Made by a program: the position numbers and the translations under genes. From contig NC_066601.1 of the NCBI RefSeq assembly GCF_905475345.1, positions 4,565,001 to 4,629,000 on the forward strand: a stretch of DNA of 64,000 nt, given 5' to 3'. This stretch comes from Vespula vulgaris (lineage: Eukaryota; Arthropoda; Insecta; Hymenoptera; Vespidae). A model generated the notes under the pieces. That model did no database searches. It saw nothing but the letters and a program-made list of their open reading frames with translations, and was not told where the DNA came from. Positions 11,730-25,700 of the stretch are shown in pieces; the first letter of the stretch is position 1; each line of letters starts with the position of its first letter.

Positions 11730-13142
11730 GTAAGTGCATTACGCATATCGCATATGCATGTGTTTCGCGCGTTTAATATACATATGTTACTGTTTGATTT
11801 CTACTCTCTTATGGAAGCTCACAGAGATCGAGTCGAATAAGGTATGACTCGAATTTGTAGTGAATTACGATTCATGTACGTCGATAAATAAGAACGGAAA
11901 GGCGAGTACTTACGTAGTTCTGCGAAGGAAATAATAAAATTTTTTATATCGATACCACCACGGAATACTTTATGCAATTTACAACTTGCTCTCCGATTCG
12001 CTTACGTTCTCGCACGCACTTGCATACTTTGTTAGCATATTTTATTTCACGTTACGAGTTATTTAAATTTCATTCGAATAGGAAGGGACACGCAAGATAT
12101 ACCTTAATGATTCAAGGATCATAAAAGGACGAAAGCTAACTAGGTTTAATTCTCGACTAAACGCGAAAGCCTCCGGAAACTTTGGCGAATCGTAATAATT
12201 GCTGAAAGTACGGTAACTTTCGTAGAATATTTCTTCGCGACGAATTGCAGTCATTTTAGTACGTATCCGTGACGTATATCGTAGATCTTGCGAATATGCA
12301 CGCAACAGTTACGAGAGCTAGGGAATATATGAATCGTAACAAAGAAACTCCATCGGTTAAATACTCTTTTCGAGTCTTTCCCGTTTGACGTTAGCCTCGT
12401 CGACGTCTCGAAGAAACCCTTTGAAAATATTTCAATTCGGTCTTACTTTACGTGTTCGTTCCTTCTCTGTTTCCATCGTTTACTCTCCTCCCATCGATTT
12501 CAGAATTAAAATTATTTTGGAACGTCCAGTAACGGAAATTTATCAATGACTTTATACTTCGATAAAATCAATCGTCGCTTAATAACTTATAACTTTCGAA
12601 CAAACGTTCTTCTCTCTTTCTCTCGTTGCTCGACTCCGAATACGGAGTGTTTCTCGAACAAGAGAGATCATTACTTTTTAAGAATATCGAATCCTTTTAA
12701 TCCAATCTACCGCTTTAATCCAATATTCCAGTGTAGATTAATAGATACCGAGCTATGTTACGGTAATGGATCTTCAATAATTACGAAGGTTCGTGTTGGT
12801 ATCCGTGAGGAAAGTTCAGCGTCGTTATTCTTCCATATCGTTGCGACGGAAGCAAAAACGGCAAGAACGATCTGGCACGGTGCGAAATCGTTACTCGATC
12901 GAGTGAAAATCGAGGGGTCATGGAAATTAAGGAGTCTCGTGGCACGTCGGAGTCGCATATTCATTAGCGACACGAAGCATAAACGCCCATGCTCCTCGGC
13001 TAAAGGGAGAATGAGAAAACTACGTTAATGTTGTGCGAGAGCGCGTCCAACGCGAGAGTCGAAAGTGTCTACCCCTTTCTACTTCTCTTTCCTTCTCTCT
13101 CTTCCTTTCTCGTTTTCGTTCTCATTGTCTCCTCTATTCAAG
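11730..13142. other. Unique DNA; long plus-strand ORF of doubtful status
   Basis: A 160-codon plus ORF at 12546-13028 (MTLYFDKINRRLITYNFRTN onward) is one of the longest in the window without simple repeats. Its opposite strand is open over 12758-12973 too, the amino acids look random, and stops are depleted here by CpG richness. I see nothing that proves coding. A long pyrimidine tract (13066-13140) leads into the acceptor at 13142. Confidence 0.35.
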
Positions 13143-13372
13143 AACAATTCGAGTGCCATTATACCCGGAATGTTAGAACGTAAGTTCCTTACTTCTACTC
13201 GTAGACCTTCGTATTCGCTAAAGCATTCCGTTAATGAGTACACGATAGTTGTTAGAAACAGTAGAAACGAATTGTAGCTAACGGTGTTCTTCCTCTCCGA
13301 AACTTTTCTGTAATTGAACCGCCTCTAATGAGTGTGCCAAACAATACCATCGAATCCAAAGCATACAGGTAA
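13143..13372 (+). CDS. Candidate two-exon coding segment of an unrecognised gene
   Basis: Exon 1 is 13143-13179: TATTCAAG acceptor after a 70 bp pyrimidine tract, NNSSAIIPGMLE, then one base and GTAAGT. A 98 bp intron ends in TTGTAG at 13277. Exon 2 completes a Pro codon and continues in the only matching frame as NGVLPLRNFSVIEPPLMSVP, NNTIESKAY. It then meets CAG|GTAAGT at 13369 or, if unspliced, reads Arg and TAA at 13370. Intron size, splice signals and frame continuity are all typical of insect genes, but the peptide matches no family I know and no upstream exon is identified. A 42 bp next intron would be too short, so the gene either ends here or continues far downstream. Confidence 0.35.
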
Positions 13373-14342
13373 GTACCTCAGCTATCTTACCTTATATCCT
13401 CCGCCTCAAGACGAGAAATAATAATCGAAGATTCTTGCGATTATCTCGATTATTTCACTCTTCCAAACCAAACGTAGCTCCGTTTGGAGAACGATCACGT
13501 TGCTTTGAAGAGAGACGAGGGTCGTAATTTACACGCTAGTCGTTTACATAGTTACCTAACTATAAGCACATATAACAAGCATATAGCTCACGTTTCGCGA
13601 AATATTTCGAGTAGTCGGCTTTCATGCCGTTTCCACTTGCAAACTGGGTGAAGTAGATGTGCGTATATCTGTCTGTCTATGCAAATAAGAGGAGGTCGAT
13701 TTTTCTGCAATTTTTTCTTTTAATTTCGAATTTTTTTCTTTTTTTTTTTTTTTACAATTTTTCAACGAATAAAATTACTTGCGTCAAATATCGGAGATAG
13801 TAATTTTATATTTATTTTTCCATCTATGTTATTCAATCGCTAAATGAAACGAGCGAATGAACGTCAGCGTGGCTCGTAAATATCGTTTCGCGTTATTTTA
13901 AAACAAAAAGAAATTACCGTGGTTCGACGTCATTATTCGATCCAGAATCGATATGAAATATATGAAAATAGAAAATATCGTCCACGTTATTTTCTATTTC
14001 CCGTAGAAAAATACTCCCGAATATACCCGTTACGACCCAAGGTATAAAGAGAGATCGATCGAGATGGCGCATTTTCAGATTTTGATCAAACGCGCTCTAC
14101 TCGATCCTTCTTATCGAGAAAGCGGTCGGGCATTCGTTTTCCTTATTGCGAACAAAGCCGAAGAAATTTAAAAGACATTTTCGTCGTCCTCTATCGCGAG
14201 GATCTCGACGAAGGAAAGCGAACATTTTCACTCTCCTCGAAGACTTAGCTCTCTTGCGATAAGAAGGGACGATAGTTGACTGCGAGACAATCGGAATCGT
14301 ATCGTACGAGTATCCAGAAGATACCGAGAAAGATGAGGAGTA

Positions 14343-14382
14343 AGGAAGGAAGGAAGGAAGGAAGGAAGGAAGGAAGGAAGGG
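14343..14382. repeat. (GGAA)n microsatellite
   Basis: About ten perfect GGAA units. Confidence 0.95.
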
Positions 14383-14664
14383 ACGCGTTGTTCTCTCGTC
14401 GAAGTCGGTTTATCCTTCCCTGATTAGCTCGCGCTTAGCGATGATCCTTAGAACCGACAAACCAAAGTTACCCGTTAGGGGACGGTCGAACAACTCGAGG
14501 CTTACCCGGCACACCAGTGCCGGCAACGGCGAGAATACGGGTAGAGCGAGCGCGAGAGAGATAGAGTCCAATAAGGGGTGTGAGTCGCGAGGGAGGGTAG
14601 GTGGGCCGAGGAGGTTAGGTGAAAAAGGGACAGATGGTGATATAGACAAACGCGGGGCTCGCTA

Positions 14665-14690
14665 AAGAGAGAGAGAGAGAGAGAGAGAGA
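14665..14690. repeat. (GA)n microsatellite
   Basis: About 25 bp of perfect GA. Confidence 0.95.
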
Positions 14691-14872
14691 AGGGGAAGAA
14701 GAAGACAGAGAGAAAGGCACGTCCCGTTCCTGGGGCTAATGGTACGCAGACAAGTGCATGAGAGCAAACGTTTGTGTATACCGAAGCTACCTGTATAGTT
14801 CCTCTCCTGCGTCCCATGTAGAGAAGTGTACGTGTACGTGGACAGAGGAGTTGGAGTAAGAGAAGCAGGAGG

Positions 14873-15240
14873 TTGAGGTGGAGGGTCGCGGGAGGGTCAG
14901 AGAGGATCAGGGGCAAAGTGGCGGCGGAGCTGTATCGATGTCCGGGCGCGTTCACTACCGTCGGCACACACGCCGGCAGTATCCTGCAAACGAGTGGCAT
15001 GCCGCCTCTCTCCTGCACATGTTCGACGCCAGTTTCAGCCAGCTCCGTCTCCTCCACCGTCGCCACCACTACCACCGTCGTTACTACTACTACCACCACC
15101 ACCACCACTACCACCACCACCACCACCACCACCACCACCACCACCACCACCACCACCACCACCACTACCGCCACGACTAGCAGCAGCAGCAGCAGCAGCA
15201 TCGCCATCATTGGCCACCACATCCGCCTGGAAAAGCTACC
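14873..15240 (+). other. GC-rich unique segment joined to a Thr/Ser-coding triplet tract (possible exon)
   Basis: One plus frame reads unique sequence LYRCPGAFTTVGTHAGSILQ, TSGMPPLSCTCSTPVSASSV, then a long Thr tract from ACC/ACT, a Ser tract from AGC, and IAIIGHHIRLEKLPTPVSRS. Two other plus frames (His and Pro/Leu) and the minus strand (Gly with Ala) are also open because of the repeat, so openness is weak evidence. GC content is clearly above the neighbourhood. It may be a 5' exon or promoter-proximal DNA. Confidence 0.2.
15082..15200. repeat. (ACC)n then (CAG)n triplet repeats
   Basis: About 90 bp of ACC/ACT units followed by about seven CAG units. Confidence 0.97.
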
Positions 15241-18200
15241 TACACCTGTGTCCCGTTCCATACTCCTCTCTCTCTATACTCATCTCTCTTTCTCTTATCG
15301 ATGCACTCCCGCATGTTATCTATCCATCCTTTCTCTCTTTCCATTTTCTTACGTTTCCGTGCCCACGCAGCTCTTCCAGGAATCATCAATCGCCTCTTTC
15401 CGCGACTCTTTTTTCTTGTTTCTTGTTTCTAGACAACCCTCTCCCTCCTACATTTTTTCTCTCTTTCTCGACGCCTCTTCCAATTCTCCTCGTTCACACT
15501 TCTCATTTTCAACGCATCGATGGCGCATCGACTTCTTTCCCTTCGTGGCCGTAAGGTGAAAGCTCGTAAATGTTTTCCGTCAAGATTAATCGTTCGGAGA
15601 TGGCCAAACGGAAGTTCCTTCGTCGTTGTAGTCGCTGTGAAAGGCCGTGGACGTGGCTTTGATCGTGGAAATAACCTCGATCGACTGCACGGACTGCCCG
15701 CTTCCTTCTCTCTCACCAACTATCCTCTTCTTTCTCTTACCCTTTAGGTATTTTATTCCTCGTGTCCTCTCCCGCTTCTACTTCTTTTTTCTTCTTCTTA
15801 GTCCTTTTGCTCTCCCATCGCTTTGTCCCCGCCCGGGGTCTCGACCTGAAATTCGCCGATGCAATCACGGTGTCTATTATCCGTGTAGTGCTGTCGTAGC
15901 GCGGTGACTGACTTTTTATTTGCCCCTCTCTTGCTCTCTCTCCTTTTCCTGTCTCGTTTCTTCTTGCTTTATTTCTTAAGAGATCTTTAACGAAAGAGAT
16001 CATTTATGTCCTTCTCTCGTGTGTCTCCGGCACGCTCGTTCGCTCTCCCAAGATTATACACCCCTCTGCCAAAGTTCGAAGTAATTTTTGGAATTTAAAT
16101 TCGACGTTGATACGTCGATGACGATGTGCTCTTGAAATGATATACCGTCGATGATATACGACGAAAGTTAGTTTATAACGCGACGACTCAAAAGGAAAAA
16201 AAATTCGTTACGATCGGTAAAATGTTTAACTGTTACCCATTAAACTCGACTAACGAAGAAAATTTTTAAACAACCGATCTTCCTACTGGCTCTCATTATA
16301 CGGCTCAACTTGCCAGGTTGCTTACGACAGGCTGTTCGCTAAGTTTTGATCAGGTGTACGAGTATATTTAAGGAGAGAAGTACGCGAGGTAATCCGACGC
16401 GAATACTCGTACATCTTCTTCGAGTTGTAATATTTGTAATAAGTTTACCATCGTCTGCGATAACTTACCACGGAATCGTGCTCGCGATACTACTTCGAAC
16501 GCGTTCAACGATATATACGAAAGATAAAGTTCGCGCGAAATTGGACACGGAGTAAAACAAGTTTCGGGAAATACGGCTTTTTCGAGGATTAAAAGGGTCC
16601 GAATAACTCGCTTTGCTATCGGCTCTTCGTCGTGATTGTCCTATGGTTTTTTTTTCGGTCTCCATGAAAGTGAAAAAAATTGGCCTAACACGATAGCACG
16701 AAGGCTTGCGGCTTCGGAAGCCTTCGTTCGTATGGACGCACCGTGCCCTCCTAGTTTCCGTGTATTTGCGAGAAAGCGCGAAGCCGTTGTGGTAAAACGC
16801 GTAACGATTTACAAATGCACCGATAGCCGCCGCGCGTGTCGCACGGAAAATATAAAACTCGAGGGGATACTTCTGAAAAAGGGACACCCTATTTCATACC
16901 TCCGTGCGTTACTCGAAATGCCCAGCTTGTTTCGCGTTCGCATACAAAAGACGATCGATTGCGCTTGCGTTCGACGTTCGAAATTAAATTTCCGTCGTAC
17001 GTAATCCTAAACAGAATTGTTGTTATAATTGACTTTTACGGACTTTCAAGAAACAAACGAATCCGCTATTTTCTCGTTAACTCTTTTTTCGTTCTCCTTT
17101 TTCTCTCATCGCAGGGATTAATGAATTGCTGTTTAATTCAATTTGTTTTACAAACACATAAATAAATTCCAGGTTAGAGTACGAAGTAAACGTATATTCA
17201 ATTAAGAGCGTAGGCACGTTCCAAATAATACGATATCGCGAAGAGAAACTTGTAGCGCTTTGCGATAACGTTTAGAACGGCAAGATTACGTTGTCTTTCG
17301 GTCGGGAGAGCGACGTCATCGGAAGATTTCAGCATGACCGATCAAACGGTACGGACGGTGTTTGTGTCGCTCTTTTTCGGGGCGTACCTCGGAGCACGAA
17401 CGCTTTTGCATAAAACTCGGAAAAAGACGGAAATAAAAAGGAACGGAGACAAAACGAAAAGAAAAGGAAAAGAGAAAAAAGAGAGAGAGAGAGAGAAACG
17501 AGAAGGGAACGAAGAAGAAGAAGAAGGAGAAGATACGTTGAAATATTTCTTCCGTGCGACGGAGTCGCTGTTTATCATTGCGTAGTGCATGCATTCATCG
17601 GAGTCTCCTATCATTCCGCGTTATCAGTGAATCTGTACATTCTCGATAGCACGTTACGAGAGAGCGGGAGACGGAGAGAGAGGGAGAGAGGGAGAGAGGG
17701 GGAGATGGGGAGATGGGAGGGAGAGAGAGCGCGCGTGTTCCAGGGCGATGTAGCGCGAGATACGACTCGGGAGGGTGGCATAAGTCGGATAGTGGGGGAA
17801 ACACGGTAAGGGTGGGAGCGAGAGACGCTTGGGGTAGCGTCCCTCTTGTAAAGGTCCACAGGCGAGTATACCCTCGCATCTTTCCGTATGTGTGCGCGCG
17901 AACACTGCTCGAATTTCGGGGAGGATAATACAAGGCCATTGGACCGAACGACTCTTCCCTTCTGTTTCCCCTTTCGCTCGTAGCTTTCCCGAGGAATATT
18001 CCTTTCTCGAATCAGCCGGCCACTTTTCGCAACGAAATGTGCACGCGCAACACGAGTTCCAGATGTAGCCAAATGCGATTCCCAAAGGGTTTTGGAGAGT
18101 TCGGCGAAATGTTCTGAGAAGCGAAAAAAAGTTTTGCGTCGGGTTCGAAAAGAGCGAGAGAATCCGACGCCGTGACGAACCCGCTGGATCAAAAAACCCT

Positions 18201-19675
18201 CTTTATGACGGTAAATTAATCGAATCGAGCTCGGAGCTCGGAGATAATTGTTTGCCCCGACCGGAGATACTTTGGTACAGAGAGGGGTTTCTCTAGGGGT
18301 AGCTGGGGAGAGAGGTCGCTCGCGAATCGTTTCGTTCTCGATGGGAAAACGAATAAAGCTCGTTTCCTCGAATCGATACTGTTTTCATTCCTTCCTCTCT
18401 TCCTATTGTTTTTTATCAAATCTCCTGTGTTTCAGGGTTTTATATTTTTTTTTTCCTTTCACTTGAAAATACCGTATTTTATAAATATTTGATTTCGTCG
18501 ACCATTTTGAATTTACCTGCGTAACTATCGGTGGGAAAATGAAATGTGCCGACTGTTAGTCGGAATTATCATTATTATTATTTAGGTATGTAGTATTATT
18601 ACTCGCGTCGAAGGGGTTAGCAAAAGTCATCGCGCGAGAGTCCGACTCGTACTCTAATCACCGCGATCGGGGTTCGCATTGGAATGCGCGAAACGATCGG
18701 ATAGAATGAAAATAAAGCGAAAATTCCTAAAATAGCGGAAGAGAAAGAGGAAGGGGGCAAGGAAGCGTTCGTCGATGCTCTTTGTCGTGCCGGAGTCCGA
18801 CTCGCATATGAAAAAATAATAACGGCGATTTATCGAGGAATTTTTGTTTCGAAAAGATATCGATAGTTAATAATCGAATTATTGGATATCAGGTTAAGCG
18901 AATGCTATTTCGCGAATCGAAGAAAGGAAATAATTTCGAGTAAAGTAAATCGTATTTCCAGAATCCCCTTGACCATTGTGTAATACTTTTCAAATATTTA
19001 TCAACATTATTTTACTTTCGTCGATCCTCGTGCGATCGATAACATCGCAATTATTTATTAGTTTAAATATATAGCAATGGTCGAAAATAATCCATCGCGT
19101 GGAGACAGTTAATTAAATCGAGAAGGGAAACCTAGTTTGAATAATCTGACAAAATATACAGCTAAATGGTCTTAGCGTCGTTTGTATTCCAGTGATATTA
19201 TCAAATATATTCTATACCCTGCGGTGTATTTTAAGCATCATACTTGTATCCATAGATCGTGCTATCTCAGCGGTGCGTTTCCAACTTCGTTTGTAATACA
19301 ATAAAAATATCGTTAGTAGCTTCGAACGTGGATATTTAGAAACACGAATCACGAAACGTTCCGATCGAGCGCTCTCCGATCGCCCGCGTAATTTATTTTT
19401 CTTCCTATTTTTCGTAAGTTTTTTTCTTCAAATGTTTTATTTACAGCCGTATTTTTAATGAAGATCGACGAAACGTACACGGGATAAAAGCGGAATCGTT
19501 TGAATCACTTTATTTACGAGACGATGTATCGCGAGAGATTAAAAATTATGATGAACTTTATACGGGAATGGATCGTTAATTCGGCCGAGAGAGAAAGAGA
19601 GCGTTTGTACCAATAGAAAGGGATGGTTTGTTTGATTACGAGCGAGTGAAACGCATCGGATTACTACGAGTACGA
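15241..19675. other. Pyrimidine-rich then unique DNA; no gene recognised
   Basis: 15250-15960 is strongly C/T-rich on the + strand. 17480-17735 is purine-rich (GAGA, GGGAGA). ORFs in 16346-17165 and 17585-18192 overlap on both strands and are of CpG-driven random type. 18470-19560 is AT-rich and featureless. Confidence 0.45.
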
Positions 19676-19679
19676 CAGT

Positions 19680-19682
19680 GAC

Positions 19683-19723
<41 letters not shown>
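19680..19723. repeat. (GAC)n microsatellite
   Basis: About 14 GAC units with one GACAAC interruption. One plus frame reads Thr through it. Confidence 0.95.
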
Positions 19724-22700
19724 AGAGGTGGAGGAGCAGGCCGAGGAGGCGGGGAAGGAGATATACGACGGTACGTGGTGGAACGTGCTTTGAGAAAATT
19801 CCGGAAACGAAGGTGGAAGCAAGGAAAAGAATGGAAGGAAGGTTGCTCCGATCGTCGGTACTCATTTTCTAAAGAAACACGCGCGTGTCTTGATTTCGAT
19901 TTCGTGCTCCACAACTGTGAGCTGCATTTCGAATTAAAAAAAAAGACCACCGCGTTCGATCCTTCGCGGATACATTTCGGTCTCTCGAACGTAATCAATC
20001 GTCGAATCGGCCATACTAATCGATTTCTATTTTATCGAATCAATCGCGATACTTGAACGGCGCGTATCGTCGTAAACCGCTTTTCCGTCAGGATTCGTAA
20101 GAGAGTTTACGAGCTTAATTAGTATTCCATTCGTAAAATTCCTTGTATAAATGTTAAACGATCGATCGATCGTTTGAGATATTTCGAGGATTTCTATTTT
20201 TTCTTTCTCGAAAATATCCGTGCGTCTAATGAAATAAAATGTAGTTGCTCGTATATCGTTCTCTGTCGTTGGACGTGTCACGTTCGATCGTTATGTACAT
20301 CCTGTTTTATATCGTTGTTCGTAACGAGATCGATGATCCTCATGATCGTGAAAAACATTCCGGAGAAGGATGTACCGTTCTTTCAGAAATTATGAGAATG
20401 ACCATCGACCGATTTGTCATGTCTCGGTCGATCTTCTCTTGATCGATTAAATGCATCGATCCTTTCGAAGGATGAGAAATAAAACCTTGGAAATATTACG
20501 AGACAGACGACAGTGATAAAGATGGCTTTGAAAGCATTCTAACTTACTCTTCCTTTACTTCCTACGCGTGCATCTACATTTAGGTATATTTGTATCCCGA
20601 AAGTATACCCGAGGAAAAGGATGGGAATGCTAAGCAGCTGTCGATTTAATGGTAACCTTAATGTCGAACAGGGGAAGTAAATCTTTCGATGTTTCGTGTA
20701 GAGATCTCGACGAACTTATCGGACGTGAAAGAAATTTCTGAAGAAGGATTAAGAAGCATATCCGGTTTCTTCCCTCGGAATCTCTTTCGAATTTGCGATA
20801 GGGACCATCCAATCCGTCTTCGATCGAATATATCCTCTCCTCTTGAAAGACGAAGAAAGGGAGAAGTTTTTTCTTTCCTTCTTTCTTTATTTCCTTCCCT
20901 CCCTCCCTCCCTCCCTTGCTTTTTTTCTTTTACTCTTCCTTCTTTTCGTTCGCGTTCAAAGGACTCTCGCGTCGCTTCGGCGTTTATCGACTCTTCCGTA
21001 CATATCGGTAGCGAATTCGCGATACCACGATAAATGAGCGAAACGCTGCTTTATATTCATCGAATACTGCCGATTAAACGTCGCCGGGAGAAAATTTTCC
21101 TTTTCTCGAACAATTCGGTGTGATTGGAATTTTCAAGTGGATCCTCTTGGGCGATCACCATCAGAGGGGGTGTGGTGGAGGGAGTTGGCAGTCCCTCTAC
21201 CTCACCGTTCGAGTGCGAGGATGCAGACGCGTTGGATTGTACTACCAGGGCCGCGGGATCTTCGAAATTAATGAAACTGAAATTCGACGAGAGTTGAGTT
21301 TTCTTTCAGCGGAAATCAGGGAAATCTCTATCGATCCCGTTCTACGGGGACTCTCGTCCTCACCCGTTGCAATTAACGAATCACGAAGACTTTACTCTTT
21401 CATGAGGCGAAACGAAGGGGCGGGAAGGACGAGGGTGAGTTCGTTGAACAGAACTGGAAATAGAAGTGGGGGATTGGGAGCTTTGGCAGGGAGTCGAGGC
21501 TACTGCTGCTGGGTATCGAGAGAGAGAGAGAGAGAGAGAGATAGAGAGAGAGAGGGAGGGTGAAAAGGGGTTGCAAGAGAGAGAGAGAGAGAGAGAGTAG
21601 GGGAGAGACGCGAGGTAGAAACTAGTTGTCGCGGAAATCGATTTTCCCTGCTGCTAAAGGGACGTTACCCAACGGAATTTGTAACTTAATATTATTCGAC
21701 GTTGCCATTCTCACGCCGATTGTTACTTAACAATGCCAGCTACCGTTCGAGGTTAAAACTTTGTAGAAAATGAAAGAGAATCCTCCGCCGGTGCACCAAT
21801 AGTCTCTTTATCTCTCTCTGTCTCGCGCGCGCGCCATCCCTCTCCCTTTCTTTTTCTACTTAGCTACAAAGCATTCTTCAGCCCATTATGTTTTATCGAT
21901 CTCACTGATTTCATTCTCCTCTGAAGAATACGTAATTGCCTTTTCAAGACTACGCTTGTGATATTACGGAGATGGATGTAGGTGGTTACTGGATAGCGAC
22001 GGATCCAGCTAGACGATCCTCCTACTGAATCTCATAATTGATAGCGTCAGAACGACGCGTGCCATGGACTCTTTCGTTTCTATGAAAACCGATGAGAAAT
22101 TCTAGCAAAAGAATTCCTTTTTATTTTCGTCGTTGCTATCATCGTTTAGGAAAACTTTCTATCCCATAGGTACACTCGTATTATTCTACGTACTTAGTTA
22201 TTTCTTTCTCCCCTTTTCGATATTGTTTAAAGAGGGAGAAAAAAGAAAGAAAGAAAGAAAAAGAAAAAAGGAGAAGAAGGACAAAAAAGAACAAAGAGGA
22301 ACAAAAAATTGTATTCTCTCCGTGGCGATGGTCGCGTTGATCGACCAGGGAAATTGTATTGTTGCTCTCGAGTCACGGTTTAATTGTTTCAAATTGTTCA
22401 GACATCTCTACACGAAGCATTTTCCAGAAATACCATTGTCGAGAATCAGAGATTGATCTTGCGGAAATAGGCTACACGAACGATATATTTTTCCGATTGC
22501 TAGCGATACAATTTTATCGAGATCAACATTTCAGTCATCGAGATGTGGCTGAGCGATTCCGTCGATAGATTTCCAAGACTCGTTTTCATATTTCTTTTTA
22601 TAAATCTCGAGATAATATAATCTTTTCCTTCTTTTATTCATATTATCGAGCAGAAACTGATATTATCTGTTGTCATTACTAACGGAAGAACATCGACGTT

Positions 22701-25700
22701 ACGAAACGATCGTACGATATTTGTTATATTACGTTTTTATTATTATTCTTCTGTCTTTTTCTTTTTTCTACCTTTCTCAATTTTTTTTATATCCGTCATG
22801 GGATATAACTATAGGATAGTTCATTTTTATCGGTGACAGATTATTTCGCGCTTTATAAAATCGCTTTATTCCTCTTTCGTAGCGTGCCGACGCGATCTCC
22901 TAGTAAACGAGATTCCAAATTTATTCACACTTTTTTTATTTTTTTCTAATATGTGCGCCTCGAGAGGAAACGCTTCTCACTCGAACCATTTCGTTTGCAC
23001 TACGATGACGCATCGTTTTCTTGCGATCGTTTTATTTGCTCCTTTCGTTTCGTTAACTCACGCGTACCGCTAACAACGTTCCGATATCTCGTAGTTCGTT
23101 TCAGCAACGAGTCGTCAACTCGTGAAATTTGGAGATTTATACGCGGAGAAACTAAAACGATTAATAATTCTGATAGTCGGCGCGTAAAAATTTTCCTTTT
23201 CTCTCGCTTTTTCTTTCTTCCTTCTTTTTCTCCTTTTCGTCGTTTAAAGGGCCTTGTATTCGCGTTTCTTTTTACGCACCATGGAGCAGAACTTTCGTCA
23301 TCGCGGAAAAACTCCGTTTAAAACTTGAAATTTCTCACAAAGATTAGCCCCGAAGTTTCTTTCTCGTAACATTTCGTAACGTTTATAAAACTAGCTCGAA
23401 TAATTGTTCGCTCTTTGGAAAAAAATTTCATGGATTACCATCTTCTATCCGTAAACTTCTGACGCGGCCCCACTAGGGAAATGAGAGAAGGAAAGAAATC
23501 GATGAGTAAATAATATATTCGTCTTTCCATATCAAAATTGAATCGTTCGAAGAAATGAGACGAGAACCCTTTGACAAACGAATTCTACGATTAAGAGAGA
23601 ACGAAGAAAAGCGAGCGTTACAAAGTATTTAATCGAGGTGGAAAATTATAGGAACGGCGCTACGCGATGAATTTACGTTAAATCCATCGTTAGCGCTTCG
23701 TCGGACGGTAGTTTTTGTCTATTTCTCAGTACGCCAAGTGGTTACACGCTAGCGAGCAAAGTACCTACTACTGCTCATTGCTACCACTCGAAATTCCTTT
23801 TTTCGTCGACACGCTTCACCCGTTTCGCTCGGGCGTCACCACGTCGTTTATTTCTTTTCTCTCTCCCCTGTTCTCAAAGGTAGCATTTTTCTATGCGCAT
23901 TTGACGATTTTTCCCATTTTGTACACGCAGACCGATCCCCACTTTGCTCTGCTAGCTACCGTGAAATCTTTGTCGTCGGCAACGCTTTCTCTCGAACGCG
24001 ATATCATCGCTCTCTCTCTCCCTCTCTTCGATTCACATCAGTCTCGACGTCGGTGGTTTCTTCATTTTTCCTTGTTTTCGGTAAATAATATTTTATCGCA
24101 AAAGTAAATTCGTAGCCGACGAATCTATCTTTCGAGAGAGGTAAATTTTTATACAAGTATCCACTCTTAACCCTATTTTACTATTATTTTTATTCCGGGC
24201 TTTCGAGCTAACGGAATATTCAATAGATACACATTTCTTTGTACTTCCGAGATGGATTTTAATTCTGAAGAATATTTTGACATCGACGTACGTACGTAGA
24301 TACCGAAAATCGCTCTGTACGAATGATCCTTTTTATCGATGCCTGTACCGAGGCACAAAGTACGGAGAATCCGAAAAATTCCTGGTAAAGAGCGTGCTCG
24401 AAGGAGAAACGAAAGAAAAGGATTATCATACACGTAGATGCATACGTAGGTAGAGGATCCAACGACGGGAAACTGCGTTTTAGCCGTTATCGTAGCGCAT
24501 ATTTTCTCGATCGTATACAAAATCTGCGAACTCTTGACGTGGAAGCACTTTGTTCTAGTTTCGTATTTCATATCGGGCGACGTTTCTCTCGTCGTACCTT
24601 TGCCGATTTCTTTTCAAAGAAAGGACGATTCTTTGCCTTTCCTTTTCTTCGAACGTCCCGCCTAGCGAGCTCGCTGACGGTAAGACGGTAGGAAGCGGTC
24701 TATCGGATGCATCAAAGTGACCAAATGCATAGCACTTGTAGGAAGACCTTTCAACCCGCGCGCTTTCTCTCTTTTAGAAACCGTAAAAGTTCAATCTCCC
24801 GGGAGAAAAAGAGGAAATAAAAAGGGAAAGAAAAAAGAAGCTGGAGGCAAAGAGAGAAATGGAAGTAGGTGGTTATAAGTTCGCCACGTTGATCCAGTCA
24901 CCTATAACGGTTGGTTATCGATGACGTTCGTTTCCTCGGCCGATCGACTCGCTCGAGTTATTGCGCCTTACTTCAAGAGCAATATTTTTCTGCGCGTATA
25001 GCAATTCGCCTCTTTTATCCTTCCTCGCTTCGTATTCATGCGATCGGCGATGAGAGACAAGAGAGAGCTTCGACGGCGCGTGCTAGAGGGAAATAGAGAT
25101 AGAGAGATAGAGACGGAAAGAAAGAGAGGACGACGAAGCCGAGGCTATCGAATATCTCGATATCACCTATCAACGATCGCGGTGAGCGATCGCGATCGTT
25201 CGACGGTACGAAGCTCTTCCTGAATAACCTAAGGACGTTAGTCGATTCTCGTATCTTTTGTGCGCTTGGATAAAGGGAAAAATATATAAGTGCGTGGAAA
25301 AGGGAGGACAGCGAGCGAGAGAGAAATGGGAGGGTAGAGCTTTCTTCGCTCCGATAATAACGTTGAATTTCTATCTGATAAAATCCGATATTTCCAATTA
25401 AGGCAAAGATTATCGTTAAAAGGAAAGAGGTTTAGAAAATATCCTTGACGCTAGATTATGTATTGTACGAGATACAATTTATTCACGATTATACGTACAG
25501 GTACGTAGTCGACGTCGCTTATTTCATTGGTAATTTTGACGGATTGAAAAAACTCCTTTTCTCGAGTAAAACTAATAATATAAGCAATACCACGGCATCG
25601 TTTCTCCATCTCCGTCGTTTACTTTATACAACATTCCTTTTCCACGACGATTTATCTTATTTCGTTGCTTCTCTCCTTCACATTTATTCTCTTCCTCTCG

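Larger units (their letters stand above)
13373..14870. other. Unique and microsatellite DNA; no gene recognised
   Basis: Contains a poly-T run near 13738-13754, AT-rich sequence to 14040, and then GC-richer DNA from about 14380 leading into the repeat block at 15082. Confidence 0.45.

Noticed and set aside
12546..13028. 160-codon plus ORF
   Set aside because: No domain or natural composition is seen, and part of the opposite strand is open. Left as uncertain rather than called.
14662..15261. 199-codon minus-strand ORF with a long Val tract
   Set aside because: It is the complement of the (ACC)n repeat and every frame there is open; no sequence outside the repeat looks coding.
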